The notes beneath the pieces are model-generated. The model made no database searches, was not told where the DNA came from, and saw only the letters and a list, made by a program, of their open reading frames with translations. Below, one piece after another: positions 32,761 to 41,086 of a stretch of DNA of 64,000 bases. Position 1 is the first letter of the stretch. Every line of letters begins with the position of its first letter. Origin of the DNA: Thermoactinospora rubra (GTDB lineage Bacteria; Actinomycetota; Actinomycetes; Streptosporangiales; Streptosporangiaceae); assembly GCF_002093975.1 (NCBI RefSeq), contig NZ_MSZZ01000005.1, positions 124,001 through 188,000 of the forward strand. The letters run 5' to 3'. A program made the position numbers and the translations under genes.

Positions 32761-33555
32761 ATGACGATTCTCGTAACCGGAGCCACCGGCACCGTCGGCC
32801 GCCACGTCGTCCGCGAGCTGCTCGACCGCGGCGCCACGGTGCGCGCCCTGACCCGCGACCCCGCGACCGCAGACCTGCCCGCCGGGGTGGAGGTCGTGCG
32901 GGGCGACCTGACGCGCGCCGACACCCTGGCGCCCGCCCTCGAGGGCGTGACCGGCGTCCACCTCATCGACGCCGCCGACGACGACTACACGACGCTGCCG
33001 AACGGCGAGGAGATCGTCAAGCTCCTCGACGGCCGCAAGGTCACCCTGCTCAGCGCCATGGGGCCGGGCACGCTGGAGCCCGCGCTCAGGGCGAGCGACC
33101 TGGAGTGGACCTACGTGCAGCCGACCGAGTTCATGTCCAACGCGCTGGAGTGGAGCGAGCCGGTGCGCGCGCACGGCCGCATCGAGGAGGCGTTCCCCCG
33201 CACCAAGACGTGCATGGTGCACGAGGCGGACATCGGCGCCGTGATCGCCACGGTGCTCACCTCGGACGGCCACGCCGGCCAGACCTACGGGCTCACGGGG
33301 CCGGAGCGGCTCGACGTCTACGACAAGGCCCGCATCCTCGGCGCGGCGACCGGCCGGGAGATCGAGGTGGTCGAGCTCACCCTGGACGACCTGCGCGCCC
33401 GCGGCGTCCCGCAGCAGTACCTGGAGTTCCTGAGCATGGCCTTCGACGTGCCCGAGGACGCCTACCAGGTGGTGGACACCGTCGAGCGGGTCACCGGCCG
33501 CGCCCCGCGCACCTTCGCCCAGTGGGCCGAGGAGCACGCCCCCGCCTTCAAATGA
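32761..33555 (+). CDS. NmrA-like / SDR-type NAD(P)-binding protein
   Basis: A 264-aa Rossmann-fold protein with the atypical-SDR N-terminus TILVTGATGTVGRHVVREL (residues 2-20) and RALTRDP for NADP phosphate recognition. The catalytic Tyr-x3-Lys of classical SDRs is absent; instead it has LEWTYVQPTEFMSNA, as in NmrA and NAD(P)H:quinone-oxidoreductase-like proteins. It may be a redox sensor or a reductase of small electrophiles. The 17-bp gap to padR and same orientation suggest co-transcription and thus a shared response with the MATE pump. A strong bidirectional terminator follows its stop. Confidence 0.85.
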   Translation: MTILVTGATGTVGRHVVRELLDRGATVRALTRDPATADLPAGVEVVRGDLTRADTLAPALEGVTGVHLIDAADDDYTTLPNGEEIVKLLDGRKVTLLSAMGPGTLEPALRASDLEWTYVQPTEFMSNALEWSEPVRAHGRIEEAFPRTKTCMVHEADIGAVIATVLTSDGHAGQTYGLTGPERLDVYDKARILGAATGREIEVVELTLDDLRARGVPQQYLEFLSMAFDVPEDAYQVVDTVERVTGRAPRTFAQWAEEHAPAFK

Positions 33556-33560
33556 GCCGC

Positions 33561-33596
33561 CCGCCGTACCCCTGGGGTGGCCCAGGGGTACGGCGG
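33561..33596. terminator. Bidirectional hairpin between the NmrA-like and M3 peptidase genes
   Basis: CCGCCGTACCCCTGGG, GTGG loop, CCCAGGGGTACGGCGG: a perfect 16-bp stem filling the gap between two convergent genes. Confidence 0.8.
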
Positions 33597-33602
33597 AGCC
33601 GG

Positions 33603-35576
33603 TCACTTCAGGCCGCGGCGCTCCAGCAGCGGCTCGATGCGCGGCTCACGGCCCCGGAAGTTGCGGAAGGCGGCCAGCGGATCCATGCTCCCGCCCACCG
33701 ACAGCAGCGTCCTGCGGAAGTGGTCGCCGTTCTCCCGCTTGAGCCCGCCGTTCTCCTTGAACCACTCCACGCTCTCGGCGTCGAGCACCTCGCTCCAGAT
33801 GTAGGAGTAGTACCCGGCGCTGTAGCCGCTGACGTCGGAGAAGATGTGCGCGAAGTAGTTGGTGCGGTAGCGCGGCGGCACGAGCGGGAAGGCGATCCCG
33901 GCCTCCTCCAGCGCCCGCGCCTCGAACTCCCGGGCGTCCTCGACCTGCTCGCCGGCGGCCAGCTTGTGCCAGGCCCAGTCCAGCAGCGTGGCCGCCAGGT
34001 ACTCCACCGTGCGGAAGCCCTGGTTGAACTTCTCCGCGGCCTGGAGCCTGCCGGCCAGCTCGGCGGGCATGGGCTCGCCCGTCTCGTGGTGCCTGGCGTA
34101 GTTGGCCAGCACCTCCGGCCAGGTCGCCCACATCTCGTTGACCTGGGAGGGGTACTCCACGAAGTCGCGTGGCACGTTGGTGCCCTCCACGCGCGGGAAG
34201 CGCACCTGCGAGAACAGCCCGTGCAGCGCGTGGCCGAACTCGTGGAAGGCGGTGGTGACCTCGTCGAAGGTCAGCAGCGTCGGGCCCTCGGCGGGCTTGG
34301 TGATGTTGAGGTTGTTCATGACCACGGGCCGATCGCCCAGCAGGAACGACTGCTCGACCAGGTTGTTCATCCACGCGCCGCCCCGCTTGGTGGGCCGGGC
34401 GTAGGGGTCGAGCAGGAACAGGCCGAGCGGCGAGCCGTCCTCGTCGAACACCTCCCAGATCCGCGTGTCCGGGTGGTAGCCCTTGAGGTCGGGGCGCTCG
34501 GTGAAGGTGATCCCGTACAGCCGCGTGGCCGCGTAGAAGACGCCGTCGTCGAAGACGCGGTTCAGCTCGAAGTAGGGTCGCAGCGCGTTGTCGTCCAGGT
34601 CGTAGCGGGCCTTGCGCACCTTCTCGGCGTAGAAGGACCAGTCCCACGGCTCGATCGGGAAGCCCGCCTGCTCGGTCAGCGCCTCGGCCTCCTGCCTGGC
34701 GTTGCGTACGGCGGGGCCGACCAGCTGGGCGAGCATCTCCTCGACGGCCTCCACGGTCTTGGCCGTCTGGTCGGCCACCGTGTAGGCGGCGTGGTTGGGG
34801 TAGCCCAGCAGCGCGGCCCGCTCGGCGCGCAGCCTGGCCAGCTTGATCGCCAGCTCGAAGTTCTCGGGCGCCCGCTCCACGCTCAGCGTGAACAGCCTGC
34901 GCCGCGTCTCGCGGTCGGTCAGCACGGCCAGCGCCGGCTGGTTGGTGGTGTTGAGCAGCGGCAGGACGTACTTGCCGTCCTTGTGGATGGCCTTGAGCTC
35001 GGCCTCCTCCAGGCCGTCGAGCTCGGCGGGGTCCTCGGTGACCAGCGCCGAGTCCGTCTTGGCCCTGAGCAGGTTCTGCGCGAACTCGGTGGACAGCGTG
35101 GCCAGCTGCTCGTTGAGCTCCTTGAGCTTGGCCTGCTCGGCCTCCGACAGGTCGGCGCCCGCCTTGATGAAGTCCGTGCGGTACCGCTCCAGCAGCCACG
35201 CCTCCTCGGGGTCGTCGGTGGCGACCTGCTTGATGCGGGCCCACAGTGCCCGGTTGAGGTGGATCTCGTCCCGGTGCTGGGCCAGCCGCGGCGCGATCTC
35301 CTTCTCGATCTCCCTGATGCCGTCGGTGGCGTCGGAGGCGGCGAGGCTGAAGAACACGGTGGCCGTGCGGCTCAGGATCCGCCCCGACCGCTCAAGCGCC
35401 GCGACGGTGTTGTCGAAGGTGGGCGGCTCCGAGCTCGTCGCGATGGCGTCGACCTCGGCCAGCTGCTCCGCCATGCCGCGTTCGAAGGCCGGCAGGAAGT
35501 GCTCCTCGCGGATGGCGGCGAAGTCGGGCAGCTGGTACGGCAGGCTGCTGGGTGCGAAGAACGGGTTCTCGGTCAA
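33603..35576 (-). CDS. M3-family oligopeptidase / peptidyl-dipeptidase (Dcp-like)
   Basis: A 657-aa zinc metallopeptidase. The HEFGH motif (residues 445-449, in TTAFHEFGHALHGLF) with the Glu of VEYPSQVNEMW gives the M3 zinc site. The long helical N-terminal half with WLLERYRTDFIKAGADL and RRRLFTLSVERAPENF is as in peptidyl-dipeptidase Dcp and oligopeptidase A. C-terminal YFAHIFSDVSGYSAGYYSYIW contains the substrate-binding His/Tyr residues. No signal peptide, so it probably finishes degradation of cytoplasmic peptides. The start is a TTG with GAGGAG eight bases upstream. The 150 bp before it is the start of the tRNA-Gln promoter region. Confidence 0.94.
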   Translation of the reverse strand: MTENPFFAPSSLPYQLPDFAAIREEHFLPAFERGMAEQLAEVDAIATSSEPPTFDNTVAALERSGRILSRTATVFFSLAASDATDGIREIEKEIAPRLAQHRDEIHLNRALWARIKQVATDDPEEAWLLERYRTDFIKAGADLSEAEQAKLKELNEQLATLSTEFAQNLLRAKTDSALVTEDPAELDGLEEAELKAIHKDGKYVLPLLNTTNQPALAVLTDRETRRRLFTLSVERAPENFELAIKLARLRAERAALLGYPNHAAYTVADQTAKTVEAVEEMLAQLVGPAVRNARQEAEALTEQAGFPIEPWDWSFYAEKVRKARYDLDDNALRPYFELNRVFDDGVFYAATRLYGITFTERPDLKGYHPDTRIWEVFDEDGSPLGLFLLDPYARPTKRGGAWMNNLVEQSFLLGDRPVVMNNLNITKPAEGPTLLTFDEVTTAFHEFGHALHGLFSQVRFPRVEGTNVPRDFVEYPSQVNEMWATWPEVLANYARHHETGEPMPAELAGRLQAAEKFNQGFRTVEYLAATLLDWAWHKLAAGEQVEDAREFEARALEEAGIAFPLVPPRYRTNYFAHIFSDVSGYSAGYYSYIWSEVLDAESVEWFKENGGLKRENGDHFRRTLLSVGGSMDPLAAFRNFRGREPRIEPLLERRGLK

Positions 35577-35658
35577 CGCTCGGGCTCCTCAGCGGGGTGA
35601 TTTTGTCCCCCCCCAGCTTGGCATGTCCGTGCTGCGGCCCGGCCTTCCGGCAATCGTT

Positions 35659-35688
35659 TTGGTGATGGGGGCCAAGCTGGGCTATTCT
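35659..35688 (+). promoter_or_regulatory. Candidate promoter of tRNA-Gln
   Basis: TTGGTG, 18 bp, TATTCT. A 10-bp inverted repeat, CCAGCTTGGC (35613-35622) and GCCAAGCTGG (35671-35680), has its second arm between the two boxes and might modulate it. Confidence 0.4.
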
Positions 35689-35726
35689 TTCGGACGTCGC
35701 CGAGCGAGCCCCAGGGTTCGCCGCGG

Positions 35727-35798
35727 TGGGGTGTGGTGTAATTGGCAACACTACGGATTCTGGTTCCGTCATTCTAGGTTCGAGTCCTGGCACCCCAG
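35727..35798 (+). tRNA. tRNA-Gln (anticodon CTG)
   Basis: 72-nt cloverleaf: acceptor TGGGGTG/CACCCCA, D-arm GTGTAATTGGCAACAC, anticodon stem ACGGA/TCCGT with loop TTCTGGT (anticodon CTG), T-arm with GGTTCGAGTCC. The discriminator is G and CCA is not encoded. Confidence 0.95.
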
Positions 35799-35936
35799 CT
35801 TCCGAAGCGGACGTCCGGAGGGCGTCCGCTTCTCGCGTTGTGGAGGGGTTCCGCGTCCGCCCCGGCGTGGCCGCAGGGGCGCACGGGGAAGCGGGTGCCC
35901 GTGCACCGGCCGGAGCCCATGCCGGGGTAAAGCGGT

Positions 35937-35965
35937 TTGGAGTGGTCCTCGGGGTACGGTAGAGT
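35937..35965 (+). promoter_or_regulatory. Promoter of the tRNA-Glu pair
   Basis: TTGGAG, 17 bp, TAGAGT. The transcript would start about 40 nt before the first tRNA-Glu and carry an 8-bp hairpin, TGCCGGGG/CCCCGGCA, in its leader. Confidence 0.6.
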
Positions 35966-36009
35966 TACCACCGCTGCCGGGGCAGGCCCCGGCACATCGC
36001 TTGTGACAG

Positions 36010-36082
36010 GGTCCCGTCGTCTAGTGGCCTAGGACGCCGCCCTCTCAAGGCGGTAACGCCGGTTCGAATCCGGTCGGGACTA
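36010..36082 (+). tRNA. tRNA-Glu (anticodon CTC), copy 1
   Basis: 73-nt cloverleaf: acceptor GGTCCCG/CGGGACT (with one G-T pair), anticodon loop CTCTCAA (CTC), T-arm GGTTCGAATCC, discriminator A. CCA is encoded directly after it (36083-36085). Confidence 0.96.
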
Positions 36083-36105
36083 CCACCCTGTCACCCGCGC
36101 TCCGC

Positions 36106-36178
36106 GGTCCCGTCGTCTAGTGGCCTAGGACGCCGCCCTCTCAAGGCGGTAACGCCGGTTCGAATCCGGTCGGGACTA
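36106..36178 (+). tRNA. tRNA-Glu (anticodon CTC), copy 2
   Basis: Identical over all 73 nt to copy 1, 23 bp downstream. CCA is not encoded here (CTG follows), so this copy needs CCA addition. Confidence 0.96.
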
Positions 36179-36192
36179 CTGTGTTGCCTTTG

Positions 36193-36303
36193 TCGCGCCT
36201 GCGGCGCTCCGTGTTCGGGCGCTGAGAAGGCCCGATCTTCCCTCGTCGCGGCTCTGGCGCTGGGCGCCCTCACCGCTCCTCAGTCCAGATCGGGCCGCGC
36301 CCT
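36193..36303 (+). repeat. Dispersed 111-bp structured repeat, copy 1
   Basis: Begins TCGCGCCTGCGGCGCTCCG and ends GATCGGGCCGCGCCC. It matches the reverse complement of 55832-55942 over almost its whole length. Outer arms GGCCCGATCT (36229-36238) and AGATCGGGCC (36287-36296) enclose TTCCCTCGTCGCGGCTC and an inner GGCGC-TGG-GCGCC hairpin. The arms differ from those of copy 2 by compensating changes. It starts 14 bp after the second tRNA-Glu. Confidence 0.85.
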
Positions 36304-36335
36304 CACGGGGGCGTCGCTTTCCGTTCGTTCGGGGT

Positions 36336-36379
36336 GCTCATCGTCTTCCGCTGGGTTGCTCGTCGTCTCCCGTTGGGTG
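36336..36379. repeat. Imperfect 22-bp tandem repeat
   Basis: GCTCATCGTCTTCCGCTGGG followed at a 22-bp period by GCTCGTCGTCTCCCGTTGGG. A 9-bp tandem (TGTAACCGT twice) follows near 36390. The 36304-36526 stretch holds no gene I can support. Confidence 0.45.
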
Positions 36380-36481
36380 GCGTCATCGTTTGTAACCGTT
36401 GTAACCGCGTCCATGCCAGGATGTCGAAGGCATTCCCGTGCCTCGGGTTGTGGGCATGAAGAGCTGCGGGCATGAAGGCGG

Positions 36482-36522
36482 CTGCCGCACCGGCGCAGGC
36501 GGTGGCCTTGCCGGTGCGGCAG
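36482..36522 (-). terminator. Terminator of the large hypothetical gene
   Basis: CTGCCGCACCGGC / GCCGGTGCGGCAG, perfect 13-bp stem with a 15-base loop, five bases after the stop of the minus-strand gene. Confidence 0.75.
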
Positions 36523-36526
36523 GGCG

Positions 36527-38242
36527 TTAGGCCCGGGAGGCCGAGCGGGCCTTGAAGAGCGTGCGCTTGGCGGCCTTGGCGACCCGCTTGTCCGGGTGGA
36601 CCTGCGAGATGAGGTCCAGCAGCTCCTCCACGTGCGGGTGCGGGATCTTCCACATCACCTCGATGAGGTCGTCCAGCAGGTCCGGCCCGATGTCGCGCAG
36701 GCTGCTGACGAACTCCGACCGGCCCAGGCCCGCCGAGATGGTCCACATGTCGAGGATGAGCCAGTGGGTGTCGTCCTGGGTGGGCTCGGGGGCGCCGGGG
36801 ACGCCGAGCTGCGTGAGGTGCGTGGCGGCGTAGGGGCGCAGCGAAGGCTCCGACAGCACGGCCTGCCAGGCCGGGATCGCCGCCTCGCCCAGCGTGCCCA
36901 CCACGCTGGCGGCCTGGACCCGGATCAGGGCGTCGGCCGGGTCCTCGGCCGCCGCGTCGAGCAGTTCCTTGGCGGCCTTGGCCGGGTCGCGCAGCCGCAT
37001 CCACGCGGCCAGCTCGGCGTCGGCCTCGTCCTCCGGCAGCTCGGCGCTCAGGGCGAGCAGGTCCAGCGCGCTCATCGAGTCGATCGCCGGGCGGGCGTCG
37101 ACGTCGACGTCGGCCTCGTCGACCAGGTGCACCACGCCGTCGGTGCCGAGCGGCGTGAGCGAGACGGTCGAGCCGGACACCGTCACCATGCCGTAGCCGA
37201 CCAGCCAGTCGATCACCGGGGCGAGCGGGTCACCGTACAGCTCGGTGGCCGTGTCCCAGGCGTCCTGGCCCAGCTCGTCCAGCTCGGCGGCGGCCTGGGC
37301 GAGCTCCTGGCGCAGCCCGGCCAGCTCCCGCGAGCCGCCCGCGAGCAGCAGCCGGATGAGCAGTCCCCGGGTGAGCCCGGCCAGCGCCATGGTCAGGTCG
37401 TCGTCGGGCAGCTCGGGGTCGGCGTAGTCGATGGAGTGCAGCCCCAGCGACCACGCCTCCAGCACGTCCTCGTCGTCGGCGAACGGCCACTCGGCCGTGT
37501 CGTCCATCACCCGGACCGTGTCGTCGTCGCCGGAGCCGAGGAACTCCAGGTCGACGGCCAGGTTCCAGATGTTCCACAGCTGGGGGACCGCCTCGGACAG
37601 CGGCCCGGAGGTGGCCGGCCTGGGCAGTCCCACCACGGCCAGCGCCTCCTCGACCTCCGCGTCGGGCAGGACGGCGTCGCCCGCCATCTTGCGCGAGGGG
37701 CCCACCCACAGCGCCAGATCGCGCGCCTTGGCGATCAGCGGCACCCGGCGCGCCGCCTCGGCCAGCTCGGAGTCGGGGCGCAGCCGGATGGTCGGCAGCG
37801 CGGCCAGCTCCTCGGCGAACTGCTCGACGTCCCCCAGATCGCCGAGCTCGTCGTCCTCGTCCTCGGCCAGCTCGTCCATGAGGTCGACGAACTCGTCCTC
37901 CACGTCGGCCAGCTCCTCCAGCAGGTCCTCCAGCGGGTCGGAGCGGCGCGAGAGTCTGCCGGTCCCCGACAGGAACGTCAGGTACGCCTCCAGCGCCGCC
38001 ACCATGCCGTCGGCCGCCGCGTCGGGGTCCTCGACCACGTCGGGCATGCGTTCGAGCATGAGCCCCCGGACGTGGTCGCGCTTCCACGTGCCGGCATCGT
38101 CGGAGTAGGCCAGCCGGTGCCACAGCATGACGGGGCCCACAAGTTCGGGGGCGCAGCCGGGCTCGTTCTGCTTGGCCCAGACGATGAACTCCTCGAGCAG
38201 GGGTCGCAGCTCAGCTGCCGCTACCTCGATGCGATCTGTCAC
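36527..38242 (-). CDS. Conserved-looking 571-aa acidic protein of unknown function
   Basis: A large, soluble, strongly acidic protein. The N-terminus (LRPLLEEFIVWAKQNEPGC, then GPVMLWHRLAYSDDAGTWKR) looks like a small folded domain. An Asp/Glu-rich segment follows at about 105-145 (LLEELADVEDEFVDLMDEL), then helical repeats, and a C-terminal region (about 400-571) resembling HEAT-like repeats (AKAAKELLDAAAEDPADALI, WKIPHPHVEELLDLISQV). No catalytic motif, signal peptide or membrane segment is evident. I do not recognise the family. The start is a GTG. It sits between the tRNA-Glu pair and ndgR and ends in its own terminator. A scaffold or regulator role would be only a guess. Confidence 0.75.
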   Translation of the reverse strand: MTDRIEVAAAELRPLLEEFIVWAKQNEPGCAPELVGPVMLWHRLAYSDDAGTWKRDHVRGLMLERMPDVVEDPDAAADGMVAALEAYLTFLSGTGRLSRRSDPLEDLLEELADVEDEFVDLMDELAEDEDDELGDLGDVEQFAEELAALPTIRLRPDSELAEAARRVPLIAKARDLALWVGPSRKMAGDAVLPDAEVEEALAVVGLPRPATSGPLSEAVPQLWNIWNLAVDLEFLGSGDDDTVRVMDDTAEWPFADDEDVLEAWSLGLHSIDYADPELPDDDLTMALAGLTRGLLIRLLLAGGSRELAGLRQELAQAAAELDELGQDAWDTATELYGDPLAPVIDWLVGYGMVTVSGSTVSLTPLGTDGVVHLVDEADVDVDARPAIDSMSALDLLALSAELPEDEADAELAAWMRLRDPAKAAKELLDAAAEDPADALIRVQAASVVGTLGEAAIPAWQAVLSEPSLRPYAATHLTQLGVPGAPEPTQDDTHWLILDMWTISAGLGRSEFVSSLRDIGPDLLDDLIEVMWKIPHPHVEELLDLISQVHPDKRVAKAAKRTLFKARSASRA

Positions 38243-38302
38243 CCACCCAGGCTAGACCCAGGACGTGGGCGTTCGCTTCTCGATTCAGGCGGCGCCGCGT
38301 GT

Positions 38303-39019
38303 TCAGGACGAGCGCCGCATCGCCTCCGTAATGCGCTCGGCGGCGGCCATGACCGGCGCGGCGTGCAGCCGACCAGGGGTTCTGGTCAGGCGCTCGATCG
38401 GCCCCGACACCGACACGGCCGCGATGACCTTGCCGCCCGCGCCTCTTATGGGCGCTGAGACGCTCGCCACACCCTGCTCCCGCTCGCCCACGCTGTGGGC
38501 CCAGCCGCGCCGCCGTACCGAGGCGAGGGTGGCGGCGGTGAACTTGGCGCCGCGCAGGCCGCGGTGCAGCCGGTCGGGCTCCTCCCAGGCCAGCAGCACC
38601 TGCGCGGCCGAGCCGGCGGTCATCGGCAGCGCCGAGCCGACCGGGACCGTGTCGCGCAACCCGCTGGCCCGCTCGGCGGCGGCCACGCACACCCGCTCGT
38701 CGCCCTGGCGGCGGTAGAGCTGCGCGCTCTCCCCGGTCAGGTCACGCAGCTGGGTCAGCACCGGCGCGGCGACCGCGAGCAGCCGGTCCTCGCCCGCCGC
38801 GGTGGACAACTCCGACAGCCGGGGGCCGAGCACGAAACGCCCCTGCGTGTCGCGCGACACAAACCTGTGAAATTCCAGCGCGACGGCCAGCCGATGGGCC
38901 GTCGGCCTGGCCAGGCCGGTGGCCTGGACGAGCTGTGCCAAGGATGCGGGGCCCGCTTCGAGCGCATTGAGAACGAGAACGGCCTTGTCCAGTACGCCGA
39001 CTCCGCTAGAGTTGTCCAT
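38303..39019 (-). CDS. ndgR: IclR-family regulator of amino acid biosynthesis (NdgR/AreB)
   Basis: A 238-aa IclR-type regulator from MDNSSGVGVLDKAVLVL. The N-terminal winged helix (SLAQLVQATGLARPTAHRLAVALE) is followed by the C-terminal GAF-like effector domain (VLTQLRDLTGESAQLYRRQ, GSALPMTAGSAAQVLLAW, VASVSAPIRGAGGKVIAAVS). Position, divergent from leuC with an 83-bp spacer, and sequence identify it as NdgR/AreB, known in Streptomyces to control leuCD and other amino acid genes, including genes for serine and branched-chain synthesis. The dyad at 39035-39049 is 16 bp before its start codon and would serve both genes. Upstream in-frame codons are antisense to the leuC leader and are rejected. 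Confidence 0.92.
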   Translation of the reverse strand: MDNSSGVGVLDKAVLVLNALEAGPASLAQLVQATGLARPTAHRLAVALEFHRFVSRDTQGRFVLGPRLSELSTAAGEDRLLAVAAPVLTQLRDLTGESAQLYRRQGDERVCVAAAERASGLRDTVPVGSALPMTAGSAAQVLLAWEEPDRLHRGLRGAKFTAATLASVRRRGWAHSVGEREQGVASVSAPIRGAGGKVIAAVSVSGPIERLTRTPGRLHAAPVMAAAERITEAMRRSS

Positions 39020-39034
39020 ACACCGATACTGCCG

Positions 39035-39049
39035 TCTCAGCATACGAGA
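39035..39049. promoter_or_regulatory. Candidate NdgR operator between ndgR and leuC
   Basis: TCTC-AGCATAC-GAGA, in the 83-bp spacer shared by ndgR and leuC. The half-sites and spacing are the same as the centre of the palindrome after serA (TCTC-ACCATGT-GAGA). IclR-family regulators typically bind such 15-bp dyads. Confidence 0.5.
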
Positions 39050-39102
39050 GAGCAAGTCGCCGGGAGCGCTGGAGGCGCGACCAGTAGACACAGGGAGATC
39101 CA

Positions 39103-40488
39103 ATGGGCCGCACACTTGCGGAGAAGGTCTGGGAGCAGCACGTCGTACGACGAGCCGAGGGCGAACCGGACCTGCTCTACATCGACCTGCACCTCATCCA
39201 CGAGGTCACCAGCCCCCAGGCCTTCGACGGCCTGCGGATGGCGGGGCGGAGCGTGCGCAGGCCCGATCTCACCATCGCCACCGAAGACCACAACGTTCCC
39301 ACCGTGCTGGGCCCGATCGAGGACCCGGTCTCCAAGACCCAGGTGGAGACCCTGCGCAAGAACGCCGCCGAGTTCGGCATCCGGCTGCACCCGATGGGCG
39401 ACGCCGGGCAGGGCGTCGTGCACATCATCGGCCCGCAGTTCGGCCTGACGCAGCCCGGCATGACGATCGTCTGCGGCGACTCCCACACCTCCACGCACGG
39501 CGCGTTCGGCGCGCTCGCCTTCGGCATCGGCACCTCCGAGGTCGAGCACGTGCTGGCCACGCAGACGCTGCCCGCCTACCGGCCCAAGACCATGGCCATC
39601 GAGGTCAAGGGCGAGCTGCCGGTCGGCGTCACCGCCAAGGACCTGATCCTGGCCATCATCGCCAAGATCGGCACCGGCGGCGGCCAGGGTCACATCGTCG
39701 AGTACCGCGGCGAGGCCGTACGCAAGCTCTCCATGGAGGGCCGGATGACGATCTGCAACATGTCGATCGAGGCCGGAGCTCGCGCGGGCATGATCGCCCC
39801 CGACGAGACCACCTTCGCCTACCTCAAGGGCCGCCCGCACGCGCCCAAGGGCGACAAATGGGACCAGGCGGTCGAGTACTGGAAGACGCTCAGGACCGAC
39901 GACGACGCCGTGTTCGACAAGGTCGTCGAGATCGACGCCGCGACGCTCACGCCGTACGTCACCTGGGGCACGAACCCCGGCCAGGGCCTGCCGCTGGGTG
40001 AGGTCGTGCCGGACCCCGCGGCGATGACCGACCCCACGGAGCGGGCGGCGGCCGAGCGGGCGCTGGAGTACATGGGCCTGACCCCCGGCACGCCGCTGCG
40101 CGAGATCGAGGTCGACACGGTCTTCGTCGGCTCGTGCACCAACGGCCGCATCGAGGACCTGCGCGCCGCCGCCGAGATCCTGCGCGGGCGCAAGGTCAAG
40201 ACCCGCACGCTCATCGTCCCCGGCTCCATGCAGGTCAAGCTGGAGGCCGAGAAGGAGGGCCTGGACAAGGTCTTCCAGGAGGCGGGCGCCGAGTGGCGCC
40301 AGGCCGGCTGCTCGATGTGCCTGGGCATGAACCCCGACACGCTCAAGCCGGGCGAGCGCAGCGCCTCCACCTCCAACCGCAACTTCGAAGGGCGCCAGGG
40401 CAAGGGCGGCCGCACCCATCTGGTCTCGCCCGCCGTGGCCGCCGCCACCGCCGTCACCGGCCGTCTGACGGCCCCGGCCGACCTGTAG
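39103..40488 (+). CDS. leuC: 3-isopropylmalate dehydratase large subunit
   Basis: A 461-aa aconitase-family protein that, with LeuD, isomerises 2- to 3-isopropylmalate in leucine synthesis. The three cysteines binding the 4Fe-4S cluster are visible: one in VFVGSCTNGRIEDL and two in AGCSMCLGMNPD. Active-site signatures include ATEDHNVPT, CGDSHTSTHGAFG, GTGGGQGHIVEYRG and SNRNFEGRQG. AGGGAGA lies five bases before the ATG. leuD starts 10 bases after the stop and the two form one operon. Regulation by NdgR at the upstream dyad is expected. Confidence 0.97.
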   Translation: MGRTLAEKVWEQHVVRRAEGEPDLLYIDLHLIHEVTSPQAFDGLRMAGRSVRRPDLTIATEDHNVPTVLGPIEDPVSKTQVETLRKNAAEFGIRLHPMGDAGQGVVHIIGPQFGLTQPGMTIVCGDSHTSTHGAFGALAFGIGTSEVEHVLATQTLPAYRPKTMAIEVKGELPVGVTAKDLILAIIAKIGTGGGQGHIVEYRGEAVRKLSMEGRMTICNMSIEAGARAGMIAPDETTFAYLKGRPHAPKGDKWDQAVEYWKTLRTDDDAVFDKVVEIDAATLTPYVTWGTNPGQGLPLGEVVPDPAAMTDPTERAAAERALEYMGLTPGTPLREIEVDTVFVGSCTNGRIEDLRAAAEILRGRKVKTRTLIVPGSMQVKLEAEKEGLDKVFQEAGAEWRQAGCSMCLGMNPDTLKPGERSASTSNRNFEGRQGKGGRTHLVSPAVAAATAVTGRLTAPADL

Positions 40489-40498
40489 AGGACCGACC

Positions 40499-41086
40499 AT
40501 GGAAGCTTTCACCACCCACACCGGTACGGCGGTGCCGCTGCGCCGCAGCAACGTCGACACCGACCAGATCATCCCGGCCGTCTGGCTCAAGCAGGTCAGC
40601 CGCACCGGCTTCGAGAAGGGCCTGTTCGCCGCCTGGCGCGAGGACCCGGGCTTCGTGCTCAACAACCCCGCCTACGACGGCGCCACGATCCTGCTGTCCG
40701 GCCCCGACTTCGGCACCGGCTCCTCGCGCGAGCACGCCGTCTGGGCCCTCCAGCAGTACGGCTTCCGCGTGGTGATCTCCGCCAGGTTCGGCGACATCTT
40801 CCGCAACAACGCCACCAAGATGGGCCTGCTCCCGGTGGTGCTCGACGGCAAGGTCGTCGAGGAGCTGCAGGCCGCGGTCGAGGCCGACCCCGCCACGCCG
40901 ATCACCGTCGACCTGGTGGAGCGCGAGGTGCGGCTGGGCTCGGACGCCTGGAGCTTCGAGATCGACGACTACACCCGCTGGCGGCTGATGGAGGGCCTGG
41001 ACGACATCGGCCTGACCCTGCGGCACGCCGACCAGATAGCGGCATACGAGAATGGTCGGCAGCCATGGCTGCCGACGACCGTCTAG
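40499..41086 (+). CDS. leuD: 3-isopropylmalate dehydratase small subunit
   Basis: A 195-aa swivelling-domain partner of LeuC. NVDTDQIIPAVWLKQVSRTG, then DFGTGSSREHAVWALQQYGF (substrate-binding Ser-Arg) and ARFGDIFRNNATKMGLLPV are the family blocks; length is normal. AGAGGA is upstream of the ATG. Its last 22 bases overlap the start of a small gene in another frame, indicating translational coupling between leuD and that gene. Confidence 0.96.
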   Translation: MEAFTTHTGTAVPLRRSNVDTDQIIPAVWLKQVSRTGFEKGLFAAWREDPGFVLNNPAYDGATILLSGPDFGTGSSREHAVWALQQYGFRVVISARFGDIFRNNATKMGLLPVVLDGKVVEELQAAVEADPATPITVDLVEREVRLGSDAWSFEIDDYTRWRLMEGLDDIGLTLRHADQIAAYENGRQPWLPTTV

